Shown here: positions 34,001 through 45,449 of the stretch, piece after piece
Layout of the letters: every line of letters starts with the position of its first letter
Position numbering within the stretch: position 1 is the stretch's first letter
Assembly (NCBI GenBank): GCA_030267565.1
Contig: BRXU01000004.1
Coordinates: 3,044,501 to 3,108,500, forward strand
Origin: Pleodorina starrii
Lineage: Eukaryota; Chlorophyta; Chlorophyceae; Chlamydomonadales; Volvocaceae
Direction: 5' to 3'
DNA: 64,000 nt
Notes under the pieces: model-generated
Databases searched by the model: none
What the model was told of the DNA's origin: nothing
The model's input: the letters and a program-made list of their open reading frames with translations, nothing else
Position numbers and translations under genes: made by a program

Positions 34001-37000
34001 CCGCCGCGGCGGCAGCGGCGGCCGCACTGCCCTCCCCCGCGATGCCCCATCTCAGCGGCTTGATCTGCACCTTGCGGTTGATGCCGCTGAACTGGCCGCC
34101 GCTCTCCAGCACGGTCTGCATGATCCGCAGCTTGCCGCGAACCTCCTGCGCCGCCTCGCGGTCCTCGTCGCTGACGCCGGTGCCGCCCTCCCGCTCGTCT
34201 TCGCGGCGCTCAAAGTCCTGAAGGGAGGGCGCGGCGCCGGGCGGGTGGGCGGATGGGTGGGTGGGCGGGTGGTGCCGCGCCGTAGGTGCGGGGCGCGGGT
34301 TAGAGGTGCGGGCGTATGGGGTGGGGGTGCGTGGCGGGACGCGCGGGTGCGGGTGCTGTCGTGGGCTGGACACGAGGCCGGCGGGTGGGCGGTGCGGCAG
34401 CGGGTGGGGACCGTGTGGCGCACGGCGCTCCAGCGTTTCCAGGTGAGGGTGAGGGTAGGGGTGGCAGTGCGGGTGCAGCCGGGCAAGAAGGGCAGGCAGT
34501 CTCAAGCAGTCGGGATGGGATGGGAACATGGGATGGGTGGATGGATGTCCTGGATAGATGGCAGGCGGCAAGAGGGCGGGAAGCCGCGCCCCAGCACTGG
34601 ACCCCCCGGCCCCCATCCGCCCGCCTCCGCCCCCGCCCCCGCCGCCTCGCCTCGCCTCGCCTCCCCGCCCCCCCCTCCCACCTTGACCAGCTGCCTCGTG
34701 ATGTCCAGCAGCTCCTGCAGCTGCAGCGGCGACTTGAGCTTGGCCTGCTTGCCCTTGGCGTCCTTGTACTTGTGGAACAGGGTTAGCAGCGGCTCCTGGG
34801 TCACCACCACCTTGAGCTTCTGTTTGGGGGTACGGTCTGGGGGGGGGGCAAGGAAAGGAGAGACCCGGGAGGGGGGAGGGGGGGTCAATGGATAGGGCCC
34901 GGGAGGGGGCGGGGCAGAGTGGGCGGGGTGGGGTGGGCAACGGAGATGATACGTGGGGGTTCGGGGGTTGAGAGGTGCCGGGGGCTGAGGGGGCAGGGGG
35001 GGTGGGTGAGGGGTGGTGGTGGTGTGTGCGAGGCGGTGGGCCGAGGGGAGAGGCACAGAACACGGCACGCACTGTTGGCAATGTCGTCGTGGCCGGAGAT
35101 GAGGCCGGGGGCGGCGGCATGCGGCAGGCCGCGGCCGCAACGGAACGGGTTGGAGGAGGGGCGCACAAGGCAGCAGCGTCCAGTGGCCTTCCTGCGACGT
35201 CATGGCCCGCTGGCTGGATGCACTCCACTCCACTCCGCCAGAGTGCGAGCACGCAAGCGGTCCCGCCGGGCTGGGCCCTCTGCCCACCAATCCCCCTCCA
35301 CCGCCGCCTGGCCTTGCCCAGTAGCTCCCCTTTCCCCCGCCCGCTGCGGCATCGTTTATATTACCTCCCCCCGCTGTCCCCCCGCACCTCCGTGCCTAAT
35401 GACAGCCAGCACGCAGCGCAGCTCCTCCTTCTGCATCCGCTTGGCGGTGTGGCGCACCTCGCTCACGTCCATGCCGGGGACCAGCGCCTCGTCGTCCTCA
35501 TCGTCGCTCTGAGCGAGAAACGGCACGCAACGGCACCGCAGGCGAGGGCCCAGACACAGACGGGTGGGCGGAATTGAGAAGGTGCGTCATTGCGGTGGTG
35601 GGGTGCTGGTACAGCGGATCGTACGACAGGCCGCCGCACGCAGGCAGGCCACGACAGTGTCAGGCGTTAGGGTATGAACCGGTGAGCGATCCTCTGGGAG
35701 GCCCACTGCGCCCGCTGCGAACCGATCCATTCATCGTCCATTCATTCATCCATACATTCATTCATTCGGTCTGTCTACGATGCGACAGGTCGCCCCAGCC
35801 AGGAGCCAGGGGGGATCAGGGAGTGATATGCTCCTTTATAAAATAATGAGTCACTGCGGATGTTGTTGATCAAGCTGCTCCGGCCGCTGAACCTCCGAAA
35901 CTGTTAGCTGTAACCCACCCATTCCCATACGTTACCGACATTGATGCTTGACCAGTGGTAGCGCAGACCCGTCGTCTGGACGGTCTCGTAAGTCGCTTTG
36001 GACGACGTCGCATGTCGTAAGGCGCCTCGGACGAAGTCGCGCCGCAGTTCGTGCGGTGCGATGTTGTAGATATGTACCAAACGTAAAATTAGCGAAGTAG
36101 AAGCGTCCGAAACTGACTGTAAAGCTGGCATGCGCGTGCTTGCTCTAAATTCCCCGAAATCCCACCCTCTAAGCTGTAAGAACTGGCAACGTCAACATCT
36201 ATCGGAAAGGAGGAGCCAGGGGGGAGAGAGAGCACGCCAACGCTCCCCGCTCCGCGCTCACCACGACGTTGCTGCCGGTGTCGGGGTTGGTCAGTCCGCC
36301 GGTGTAGGCGGGCAGATTGGGCTGCGCGTTGAGGCGGTGAGGCGCCAGCGCCGACAGGATGATGGAGCGCAGAATGTCGGCCGCGTCGTCGTAATACTTT
36401 TTGCTGTTCTTGACGAACGACCAGCCGTTGACGTCGCACACGTAGGAGCGGCCCTTCTCGGAGCGCAGCAGGTCGAAGCCGCACACCTTCTGGCCGAACG
36501 CCAGGCACACCATGCGCGCAATCTCCTTCTCCTGCGGACTCAGCAGCACCGGGAAGCGCATCTCCTTGCCGTCCGCGTTGCGCAGCACCTTGCCGTCCAC
36601 CACCGGGGACTTGCGCGCCTCGGCGTGGGCGTACCTGCGGGTGGGAGGGGTTTCAGGAGTGAATTTGCAACGATGAAACAAGAAGGGGGGAGCCGGAACT
36701 GGACTGGTCAGGGAGCGCTCCCAGCCGCTGGAGCAAGCGCGCAACCGTGAAGACCCACCCACCACCATCACACACACACCCAAGCACCCAGACACCCGCC
36801 CCACATAGTGAAAACCGAACCCACCCATCCATCCACCCCCCCCCCCCCACACACACACCTCCGACCCACCCGCCTCGAACCCAGTCAGCCACCCACCTCG
36901 GACCCACGGTGTACACCTTGACGTCCGTGCCGCCGGTGGGCAGGAACTCCTCGTAAATGTACGACCCGTCCCGCCGTACTTTGCCGTCATGTGAGCTGTC

Positions 37001-39032
37001 GTACTTGGACGCCTTGTCGTCCACCTTGCGGAACAGGTACTTGACGCCGCCACCCTGGACGGCACGGGTGCACGGCGGCACGCACGCGCGCATGTGTGTG
37101 TTGGGGGGTTATCCACGGTGCCCGTGCATGTGTGCGTGTGTGTATGTATGTGTGTGTGTTGGGGGGTCGATCATGATCCCTCTCCATTCGCCCGATCTCT
37201 GCTTCTGCTGGTCATCGCTGCGCCTCCGCTCCCTGCGCCCTCCGCGCCCTGCCCAATTGTAACCCGTCGTAAGGAACCCTCCCCGCCGCCCACCATCGAG
37301 TGCGGGTAGTAGACCCAGATGTTGTGGTCCTCCCCGCTGACGGGCTTCTCCACAAACGGCTTGTAGATGCGCTGTCCGTTGAGCTCCACGTAGTCCTCGT
37401 CCTCCAGGAAGCCGGGAGGGTCGGTGAAGCCTGACGGGAGGAAACGAGTCATACGGTAATGAATGCACAAACCGTCAGAGCCAGGCACGCGGGAATCGCG
37501 GCCAGCCAGTCAGTCAAGTCTGTCACGCCTGGGGGACGGTCGACGGCGGGCAACGAGCGGAGGCCGGCCAAGCCAACGTCCCCGCTGCTCCCTCACCTCG
37601 CAGCCTCCTCGCTGCACCGCCCGCGACCAGGCCGACACCTCCATCCCTCACTCCCCGAATCGCTCCCGCCCAGGGCCAACCCACCCAACCATCCCGCATG
37701 CAGCCCAGCCGCCGTTCCCGCGTCCCCACACCTCCTGGGCTGCTTCTTCCTCCACCCCGCACTTCCGAGCCCCCGCTGCCCTGTAGGCGCGAAGCGTTGC
37801 GTGGCCGCCCCCCCCACACACGCATTTTCCCCGCACACGCCGCACGCACCCCCCGGCAGGTTGTCCCTCTCCACGATGATGTGGGTCGGCACCGGAATGC
37901 TCCGCTCCACAAGCAGCTTGTACACCTTGCGACGGTCGAGCAGATCGTCCTGCGCGGGAGCGGGGGCGGGGGGCACAGATGCGACGAGCGGCGGCGGAGG
38001 CGGCGACCCGCGGGTCGGCATTGGGTGGGCCGTGGGGTCGCAGGCAAGTAGGTGGCCCGCATGTGGGGGCGGTTTGAATGCAATGCGAAATGGATGCACA
38101 CAGCTCCCTTGAAGACGGAGCCGGGAAGGGCACGGAGCGGAAGCGCGCGCGGGCGTGCAGGGGGGGGTTCAGCTTTGCTCCTGTGGGGCGGCAGCCGGTG
38201 CGGTGCCTGCCCCTTTTCGCGATGGCCAGCTGGGAGGGCGAGGGGCCTGGGAGGGCGATGCCGCCACGCGGGCGGGATGCGGAGCAAAGGTGACCCGGGA
38301 GCCGGCAGGAGGCGTGTGGCGGAATCGCGGTAGGCCCAGGGCAAGGACCCGGGTCGCGAAGCTGGCCCGCAGGATCTGGGTCGGTCGGTCGGCAGCCCGG
38401 CCTGCCACAGTCACGGGGCGGGTGCCTGCCAGGCTGGCGGTGCCGCAGCCCGCTGCTGCACGAGGATTCCGTTTCTCGCTCAGAACCACTCGGGGTCAGC
38501 AGCCGGTTGGGAATGGTCTCTTGATGGGGGCACCGGCCCCAGCGTCCAGCTGGCAGGGCCAAACACATTAATCGAAAGCTACTCAGCACATGCTGTTGCG
38601 TCTTCCCCTCACACACTCGCGGGATGGCAACGCTGTGACGAGGCACATCGAGACGCCCTGAGGCGCACCCCCTCGGCATCCCCCCTTCCGAACCCCTCCC
38701 GGATACCCCTCCACCTGCATGAACACGTCGTTAACAAGGAAAGGCCGCCGGTTGAGAATGTACTCCTGTGCTTTCTTGAGCGGGAAGCCGTCTGAGTGCC
38801 AGCACAGCAGGCACTCCACGTGCGGCCAGTCCTCGGTGGGCTTCTCCAGGATGACTTCGTCACCAAATATGACGACCTCGAATTCTCCCCACGCGGTGAG
38901 GCGTTCCAGAATCTCCTTCATGGGTTTGCTGCGCGCCTTTTTGTCCATGGCGCAGACGCCGATGCGGATTTTGGGCAAGTTGGCGTGCCCATCCGTCGCA
39001 GCCCGGAACAAGCCCCTGAGTAAGCGCCTCAT
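28041..39032 (-). CDS. VIP1: Diphosphoinositol pentakisphosphate kinase (PPIP5K/VIP1)
   Basis: Bifunctional inositol-pyrophosphate enzyme: an N-terminal ATP-grasp kinase phosphorylates IP6/IP7 and a histidine-acid-phosphatase-like domain reverses it. Sixteen exons: 39032-38715, 37949-37850, 37430-37294, 37054-36897, 36634-36262, 35508-35388, 34836-34682, 34217-33908, 33284-33077, 32841-32760, 32483-31132, 30770-30638, 30270-30014, 29667-29016, 28827-28603, 28337-28041. All phases agree; 1625 residues. Kinase motifs are [51 protein letters not shown] and [20 protein letters not shown]. The phosphatase catalytic [12 protein letters not shown] spans the exon 6/7 junction (about 400-411). Later motifs are [37 protein letters not shown] and [19 protein letters not shown]. 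Ala, Gln and Gly runs expand exons 8, 11 and 14. The C-terminus is Gln/Ser-rich. An in-frame stop lies 9 nt upstream of the chosen Met, which supports the start. Confidence 0.96.
31078..31131. repeat. (CCCACCCAACCA)n minisatellite
   Basis: Tandem 8-12 bp CCCAACCA/CCCA units in VIP1 intron 11, abutting the donor site of exon 11. The repeat itself supplies the first intronic bases (GTGGGTGG on the sense strand). Confidence 0.85.
32504..32519 (+). repeat. Dispersed short element, copy 2
   Basis: TATCCACGTATAGGCC, identical over 16 bases to the copy at 47122, in VIP1 intron 10 just upstream of exon 11; followed by AGAGCCCG. Confidence 0.55.
32688..32715. repeat. (GGATA)5 microsatellite
   Basis: Five perfect pentamers plus GGA, in VIP1 intron 10. 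Confidence 0.95.
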
Positions 39033-39247
39033 GGTGCTTCACGACTGATGCTTGAATATTTTTATGCCTGAAGACACGGTTGAAGCAAAGGCCTTGGTCC
39101 GGCAAAACGCTATCGTCAAGCCAAAGGCGTAAACGGTAAGTTCAACAATAACACGCTTGCCTTCGCAACCGCCGCTTCTTCGTCGATGCCAGGAAATTCA
39201 CAGTTCGCACTACGTATATACTTGTGTCGCTCAGACAAGCAATCCAA
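39033..39247. promoter_or_regulatory. VIP1 upstream region
   Basis: AT-rich 215 bp between the VIP1 start codon and the end of the next minus-strand candidate gene. An A/T-rich CATAAAAATA lies about 20-35 nt upstream of the ATG on the coding strand; GTATATAC at about 39212 is another TATA-like element. Confidence 0.35.
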
Positions 39248-39931
39248 TCAATTGGCGCCGTTGAGTTTCGGCTTTACCGACTCCTGGTGTAACGTAGTGC
39301 TCTTTATTACAACCTTGATAGCTGCGAGCTCACGCTCGACTTCACTGAGCAGTCGAGCGTAGCACAACGAATGTTTAAGGCCGTCGAAAAGGGCAAAAAG
39401 ATTCCCCGCATAGTACCACTCGTACCCGCGCACGAACTGTGGAACAAACCAGCGAGTCAAAAGCAAGGAGCGGTCATTGTCCCAAGTATATGCACAACAT
39501 GGTAGTATTCACCGTAGCATAAACAATGCAAGTCTGCGGCTGTCCTAGTAAAGGGCTCCGAGACCAGCCTTTGTCATTCAACACATCTTTGGAGTGGGGG
39601 ATTGAATATCATGGTCTCACCAAAGCTGCTCTTGTCACTGTGTAGATTTACAGCAAAATATATAGGAACAATGGCAAACTTTTATTAACCGGTGCGGTGC
39701 CTTGTACACCTTGAATCGTTAAAGCATGTGTCGCCACTCCAAACATCAGTGCTTACCTGCGGTGCCGAAAGTGCGCATGCCTTCGGTACCCCCCGCTCCC
39801 TGGACGAACTGGCGAGGCAGCAAGGCGTAGGCTTTCCCCAGCTGGACGTTTTCACGTATGGCATCAAATAAAACGCACACGATCCCGGCACCTGCGCCGG
39901 CCTCGACAACGGCGGCGCCGGGTCTTGCCAT
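39248..39931 (-). CDS. Possible small gene of unknown function
   Basis: I do not recognise the family. Two segments look protein-coding. One is 39931 to about 39745, including VCVLFDAIRENVQLGKAY and GTEGMRTFGTA, ending at a good donor GCAG|GTAAGC. The other is 39445-39248, including FVRGYEWYYAGNLFALFDGL and LLSEVERELAAIKVV, preceded by a good acceptor TTCCACAG. Their phases do not join directly (1 versus 0). A 17-nt exon between CTACACAG and |GTGAGACC, at about 39640-39620, would repair the frame by adding VTRAAL; this is inference. The resulting protein would be about 130 residues. The first segment stays open upstream without a Met to about 40039, so the true start is uncertain. The 5' part is antisense to the start of the plus-strand gene at 39858; a bidirectional promoter or a spurious model on one strand are both possible. 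Confidence 0.35.
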
Positions 39932-42900
39932 GGCAGCGGCGACGATGGCTCCGTCGTTAGGCTCGTTCCCGAAGGGGACGAGCCTAACGACGGAGCCATC
40001 GCACAGCGGCGAGTCGATCTTGGAGGTCTTGCAGCGCCAGACGGCTCAGCAGCTTGCGCTCCTCGCCCAGCAGCAGCTCGAGGTGGTGCAGCTGGCGGAG
40101 GCGGCGCGGACGCAGCACCGCGACCTGGCGTTGGAGCAGCAGCGACTGGAGCACCGCGCCGCCGAGCTCCAGCTGCAGGCGGAACAGCTGGCGGACCGCG
40201 AGCGCAAGGTGCAGCAGCAGAAACGCTGGGTCATGAGGCGTAGCGGGGGGCGCGATGTCCAGGGCTATGTCCCCTTTGGGCGGAAAGGGGCGGAGCATAG
40301 GGCCCCCGAAACAAGACAGGGGCGTACGTAGAGCCGCAACGCTCTATGTGATCGTCAGGCCCGGCGTCACAACAACCATCGCTACCACCTGGCAAACTGC
40401 CGCTGCCGACAGCCGCACTGCTGCCTGCGATGCCCCAATGTGCGCCGCCGCCCTTTCAATTGCGCGCCGCTCCCCCCCAGGGGCGGCGCCGCCGCCACCA
40501 CCTCGCCCCCGCCTCCTCCACTTGCCCAACTCACCGGTTGGCTGCTGCCCCCTTGCGGCGCCCGGCTGCCCGTGTGGTTGTCGTCGCCGCCGCGCAGGTG
40601 GCCGCGGACGCTGAGGCCGTGGCGGCCCGGGAGGCGGCCCTGGCCGACAGCGAGTCGCGGCTGTTGGCCCTGCAGTCGCGGTGCAGCCAGCAGTACCTGA
40701 CGCTCCGGGCGGTGCACCAGGAGCTCCAGGGAAGGTGGGTCGGCGTGGGTCCATGTGGGTGGGCGTGGGTCGCTGGGTCAATGTGGGTCGGTGGGCCAGA
40801 GCGGGTCGGCTCAACGATGTGGGTCGGCGGTGGGTCCATGTGGGTCGGTTAGATGATTTGGGTTGGTGGGACGCCTCTCGGCATCTGGGTCTATGGACGT
40901 GGCACGTTTGGGAGCCGTTTTCAGCGGCTCGTGGGGAGGGAGGGGCCGTTGGGCTCCCATTCGTGCAGGGAACGAGCTTCCCTGGGGCCTTTCGGGGCGC
41001 AGCGGCTCCGGGGCCCTATGTGGGGTTCAAGGTCGATGCGCTCGATCAGGCAAGACGGACGAAGCTGGGGCGAAAGCCCCCTGCACAGCGTTTGGGTGCG
41101 CTTCTACGACGTCTGCAAGCCTCTCCCCACCCGCCCTCCACGTCCGTTCCGTCGCCTCGTGCCCACTTCGCCGCTCCATGACCACACCCCCGCGGAACCG
41201 GAACCGGAACCCCGTCCATCCGGGCACCATGGCGCGCGGCGCCCCCAAGCATGGGCACGTGGCTCCCCAAGCTGGGCCTTACCCCGCCTGCAACTGCAAC
41301 CCCGCACTCAGGCTGCTGGCGGCGCGGCTCGAGCTGCAGGCCGCCACGGGCGAGGCGGACGCGGACGCAGCCGCCGGGGGCGCGGCCCGCCGGCGATCCC
41401 AGCCGGTGCTGCAGCCGCTGGGGCCCGTCGAGCCGGGGCTGCCCGGCGAAATGGGCGTCAGCGCGGTGGTCCGGACGGACGGCCAGCCCGGCCAGGAGCA
41501 GCAGCAGCGGCGGGACAAGGACTGGCGCAGCGGCGGCGGCGGTCGCGAGCGCAGCGCAAGCCAGGAATACGACCGCGACCGGCGGGATCACGGCGGCGAG
41601 CGGGGTTGGGAGCGGGAGCGGCACCGTGGCATGGGCTGGGGACGTGGTCGCGACCGCGAGCGGGACAGGGACCGGGACAGGGACCGGGACAGGAAGCGGT
41701 CGCGGGATGGGGAGTGGCCGCGGGAGCGGGACACGGCGGGCGATTGTGAAGCCGCGCCCAAGCGCCGGCAGCGGGATAGGGAGGGAGAGCGGGAGCGGGA
41801 CGCGCGGGAGGGCCCCGACCGCGTCCGAGAGGACCGCGGCAGAGAGCGCGACGCGGCGGCGCCGGCGGCTGGGGGGGCTGCGGCCGCGTCGGCCGCACCC
41901 GCCTCATCACCAGCAGCAACAGCAGACGCGGCGCCGGCCGCGGGAGGTGCCGCGGCGGAGGGGAGCGTCCTCAGGGGCTCGGCGGGCCAAGCCCACGCTT
42001 CGGGCCGCCACGGGCGCAGCCAGCGGCAGCAGCAGCAGCAGCTCGGCGGCGCGGGGCAGCCCGACGGCGCTGCGGGCGATCAGCGGACGAAGGTCCCCAG
42101 GAAGCGCCAGCGCCAGCGGCAGAGTGCGGCGGACGAGCAACCCGCCGCCAGCCCAGAGACGGCGCCCAAGGGGCTCCCCCTAGCAGATAGCGCAGACATC
42201 GGCGGCGGCTTGGCCTCTGCGCAGGCGGCTGCGGCGGCGGTGGCACCACTGCCCAGTGCAAGCGCCAGGGGTAGCGACGGGGCGACTGGGCAGGAGGGTG
42301 GCCCGGTGCGGGAGCCGCGCGGGGGAGCGGAGGGCGCGGCGGCGGCGGGGGGCCCCGCGGCGGCATCGGCTTTCGTGCGGGGCGGCGAGGGCCCCGAGGC
42401 GGGGGATGACACGTGGCGCTATGACGACGACGAGGGCGAGGCGGAGTGCTGTCCTCGGGAGGAGGAGGAGGAGGCCGCGCGGGCAGAGGCGCTGCGGCGT
42501 TGGGAGAGGGAGAACCGGCGGCGCGGGCGTGTGGAGGAAAGGCATTCGCTCCAGCCTGCGCACGCGCAGCAGCAGCTGCAGCAGCCGCAACAGCAGCCTC
42601 CGCAGCAGGCGCAGGCGGCGCGATCGCCGCCCCCACCATCACAGCAGCGCCACCAACAGCAGCAGCAGCACCACCAACAGCAGCAGCAAGAGCAGCCACA
42701 GCAGAAGCAGAAGCCAGCCAAGGCCAAAGACAAGGGTAAGTTGACAGCCGGGGAGCGGAAGCAGCTGAGGGCCGCGCGGCGCCAGGAGCACGAAGCAAAC
42801 CTTGAGGCCAAGAAGAAACGCAGGCAAGCTACGGAAGCGGACATGCAGCAAAGAGGGGAGCAGAAGCAGCGGAAGCAGCTTCAGAAGCAGCGGCAACAGC

Positions 42901-45449
42901 AGAAACAGCAGCAGCAAGAGGCACGAGAACAAGGACGGGAACAAGAAGAGCAGGAGGGGTCCCAGGCCGCGCCCACGCCGGTCCAAGGAGTGGCCCGGAG
43001 ACGCAAGAGGGCCCGTATGCAGCCTCCGGCCCCTGCTGCTGCGCCGCCGGAAACGCCGGCAGAGGCGGCGGAGCCGCCACCGCAAGCACACGAGAAGGGC
43101 CAGGCGGCTCTGCCGCCGCCGCCGCCGATTCCGCACCCGCAGGTTCCGGATGCGGCTCCCGAGCCCGCCAGGGCGCAGACGCCTGCCCTCGCCGGAGCCG
43201 CCCCTGGTGAACCTCTCAAGCAGCCCGGGGAGCCACCGGCGGCAGCAGCCGGAGGGTGTGCTGCTGCGACCGCTGCCACCGAAGCTGCCCCCGCTGATGC
43301 GCCGGTTCCACAGTCAGTGGTGTCGGGAGCAGCTGCAGGTGCAGGCGCGCGTGTCGCTAGCAGCAGCAGCCCAGAGGCGGATGCGGCGTCCCGGTGCGCG
43401 GCGCCGCTGCCCACGCCGCCTTGCATGGCGCCGGTAGCCGCGGCGGAGCTGAAGGCGGCGGAGACCGCGCACGGCAGCGCCGCAGCAGCGGCGGCCGCCG
43501 GCGCCGGGCCCGGCCCCCGTGCCCCGCCGCCGCCAGCAGCGGCCCCGCCGCCACATGCGGGTGCGCCGGGGAAGCCAAGTCCACCCCCCGCCGCACCCTC
43601 ATCGCCGCCGCGGCCGCCGGCGGCGGCTAGCGCAGCGCAGGCGGTGCAGCGGGCGGTTGCGTCGGACCCCGAGGTGGTGGACCTGACCGGGCCGTCGCCG
43701 CCGCCTCTTACCACCCAGGACCAGTACGCCTTGCTGCAGCAGCAGCAGCATTACCAACAGCAGCAGCAGCAGCAGCCTCGTTACCAACACCATAACCAGC
43801 AGCCGCAGCCTCGTCACCAACAGCAGCAGCAGCATTACCGACAGCAGCAGCAGCCTCGTTACCAACAGCAGCACCTCCCCAGGCCTCCCATGCTGGACCA
43901 AGTCTCTCAAGTTTGGCTGGAGCAGTGGCCGCAGCAGCAGCAGCAGTCCTGGCCGTCCCCGCATCACCTCCAGCACCAATGGCAACATGCGTGGCAGCAG
44001 CAGCAGCGGCAGCAGGCGCAGCAGCAGCGGCAGCAGGCGCAGCAGCAGCGGCAGCAGGCGCAGCAGCAGCGGCAGCAGGCGCAGCAGCAGCAGGCGCAGC
44101 AGCAGCAGCAGCAGGCGCAGCAGCAGCAGCAGCAGGCGCAGCAGCAGCAGCAGCAGGCGCAGGCGAGCTTCCCGAAGCCGGTACGGCGGGATGGTGGCCG
44201 CATGCCGCCGGGCCGGAGGGACGATGAGCCAGCTGCCGCAGCCGGGGCAGACGCCGCGCCTCAGGCCGCCGGGCCAGCAGCCGCACCGCAGCCATCCGCC
44301 TCCGGCGCCAGCACGGCGGACTTGGGCCGGCCAGCCGGCGGCTCGGGGCACAGGGGCGGCCCGGCGAATGCGCCGGGGCTGCCGCAGCCGCCGCACGCTC
44401 TGCCACCGCAGTCATCCAGGCCGGAGGCGCCGCGGCTCGGACAGCAGGAGCTGCAGCAGGGCGCTAAGCGATCGCAGGCGGGGTTCAGCGGGGGGAACGC
44501 TGAGGAGGTGCGCCCGGCACCGCCGCCACGGCATCAGGCCCGGCCGGACGCCGCCGGGCCCGCCAGACCGCCGCCACCCCGGCAGAAGCAGTCCCAACCT
44601 CTCATGCCCGTGGCGCCGCAGCCGCCGCCGCCACCGCCGCCACCGCAGCCGCCGCAGCCGCAGCCGCCACCGCAGCCGCCGCAGCCGCCACCGCCGCCAC
44701 CGCCGCCACCGCAGTCGCAGCCGCCACAGCCGCCACCGCAGTCGCAGCCGCCCGCCGAGACGCAGCCGAAGGCGGCGGCAGCCCCGCGGGCGCCACCGCC
44801 GCAGCGCCCGCCGCAGCCCGCGGCATCTGCGCAGCCCAGACCCCACCCGTCCCAACAGCCCCTCCAGCAACCACATCAGCCCCAGCCGACACAGCAGCAG
44901 CAGCAGCAGCAGCCCACCCACGCCCAGCCTCCTCGCGTGCACCTGGTGCACCCACGCAACCCCCCCACAAGGCCCTCCGCGCGCCCCAACCAATCGGACC
45001 CGATGGCGGCGGCGGCCGGCTTGCTGCCGCCGGGCCCCGGCCACCCCCATCTCAACCAGTCGGCCGCCGGGCCGCACCACCCCACGGCGCAAGGGCCGCA
45101 CCACCACGCGACACACCTGCCGGGACCGCCGCCGCCGGGCTTCGCGCCGCCGCTGGTGCCGCTGGGCGTGCGCGGCCTGCCGTTCCGGCGGCAGCGCATG
45201 AAGGCGGCGGCGGCGGCGGCGGCCGCCGCCGCCGCCGGCGGCGGCGGTGGTGGTGGCGCGTCGTGGGCGCATGGACGAGTGGGCGCCGACGACGCTGACG
45301 ACGACGACGGCGACCCGGACTGCGGGCTGGTGGATGAGGACCTGGCTCGCACGGTGGACATGCTCCGTCAGGAGCAGGAGGCAGCGGAGATGTCGCCCGC
45401 GCCGGTGCCTGGGCGCGACGGTGCCGGGAAGTTGCCGGGGCTGTGGTGA
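39858..45449 (+). CDS. Large Gln/Pro/Arg-Asp-rich low-complexity protein, unknown function
   Basis: Not assignable to a known family. Exons: 39858-40229 (end uncertain, weak donor TGG|GTCATG), 40598-40734 and 41312-45449. Phases 0 and 2 match; about 1548 residues. Exons 1-2 and the start of exon 3 encode a continuous alpha-helical, Gln/Ala/Leu-rich coiled coil (e.g. EVLQRQTAQQLALLAQQQLE, AVHQELQGR joined to LLAARLELQAA). Next come an RD/RE-rich segment (about 240-350) like those of RNA-splicing proteins, acidic PREEEEEAARAEA, a Lys/Gln coil (about 635-720), long polyGln with QQQRQQAQQQ repeats (about 975-1120), a Pro/Gln-rich stretch (about 1265-1320) and a short acidic C-terminus (DEDLARTVDMLRQEQEAAEM). 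Composition suggests a nuclear, phase-separating or RNA-associated protein; that is inference. In-frame Met codons at 39930 and 39945 are alternative starts. Confidence 0.7.
39944..40000. repeat. Perfect 23-bp palindrome with 11-nt loop
   Basis: Arms 39944-39966 and 39978-40000 are perfect reverse complements, separated by TCCCGAAGGGG. It lies within exon 1 of the plus-strand gene and within the open minus-strand frame. Both strands therefore read ATGGCTCCGTCGTTAGGCTC from their respective arm. Confidence 0.97.
44005..44163. repeat. Coding CAG-rich minisatellite (polyGln)
   Basis: Tandem 15-21 bp units of CAGCAGCAGCGGCAGGCG and derivatives, translated in frame as QQQRQQA then QQQQQQA repeats. 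Confidence 0.9.

Noticed and set aside
41971..45361. Long antisense open frames opposite the low-complexity gene
   Set aside because: They mirror the Gln/Pro/Ala repeats of the sense exon, and sense-strand phase and splice sites fit across three exons.
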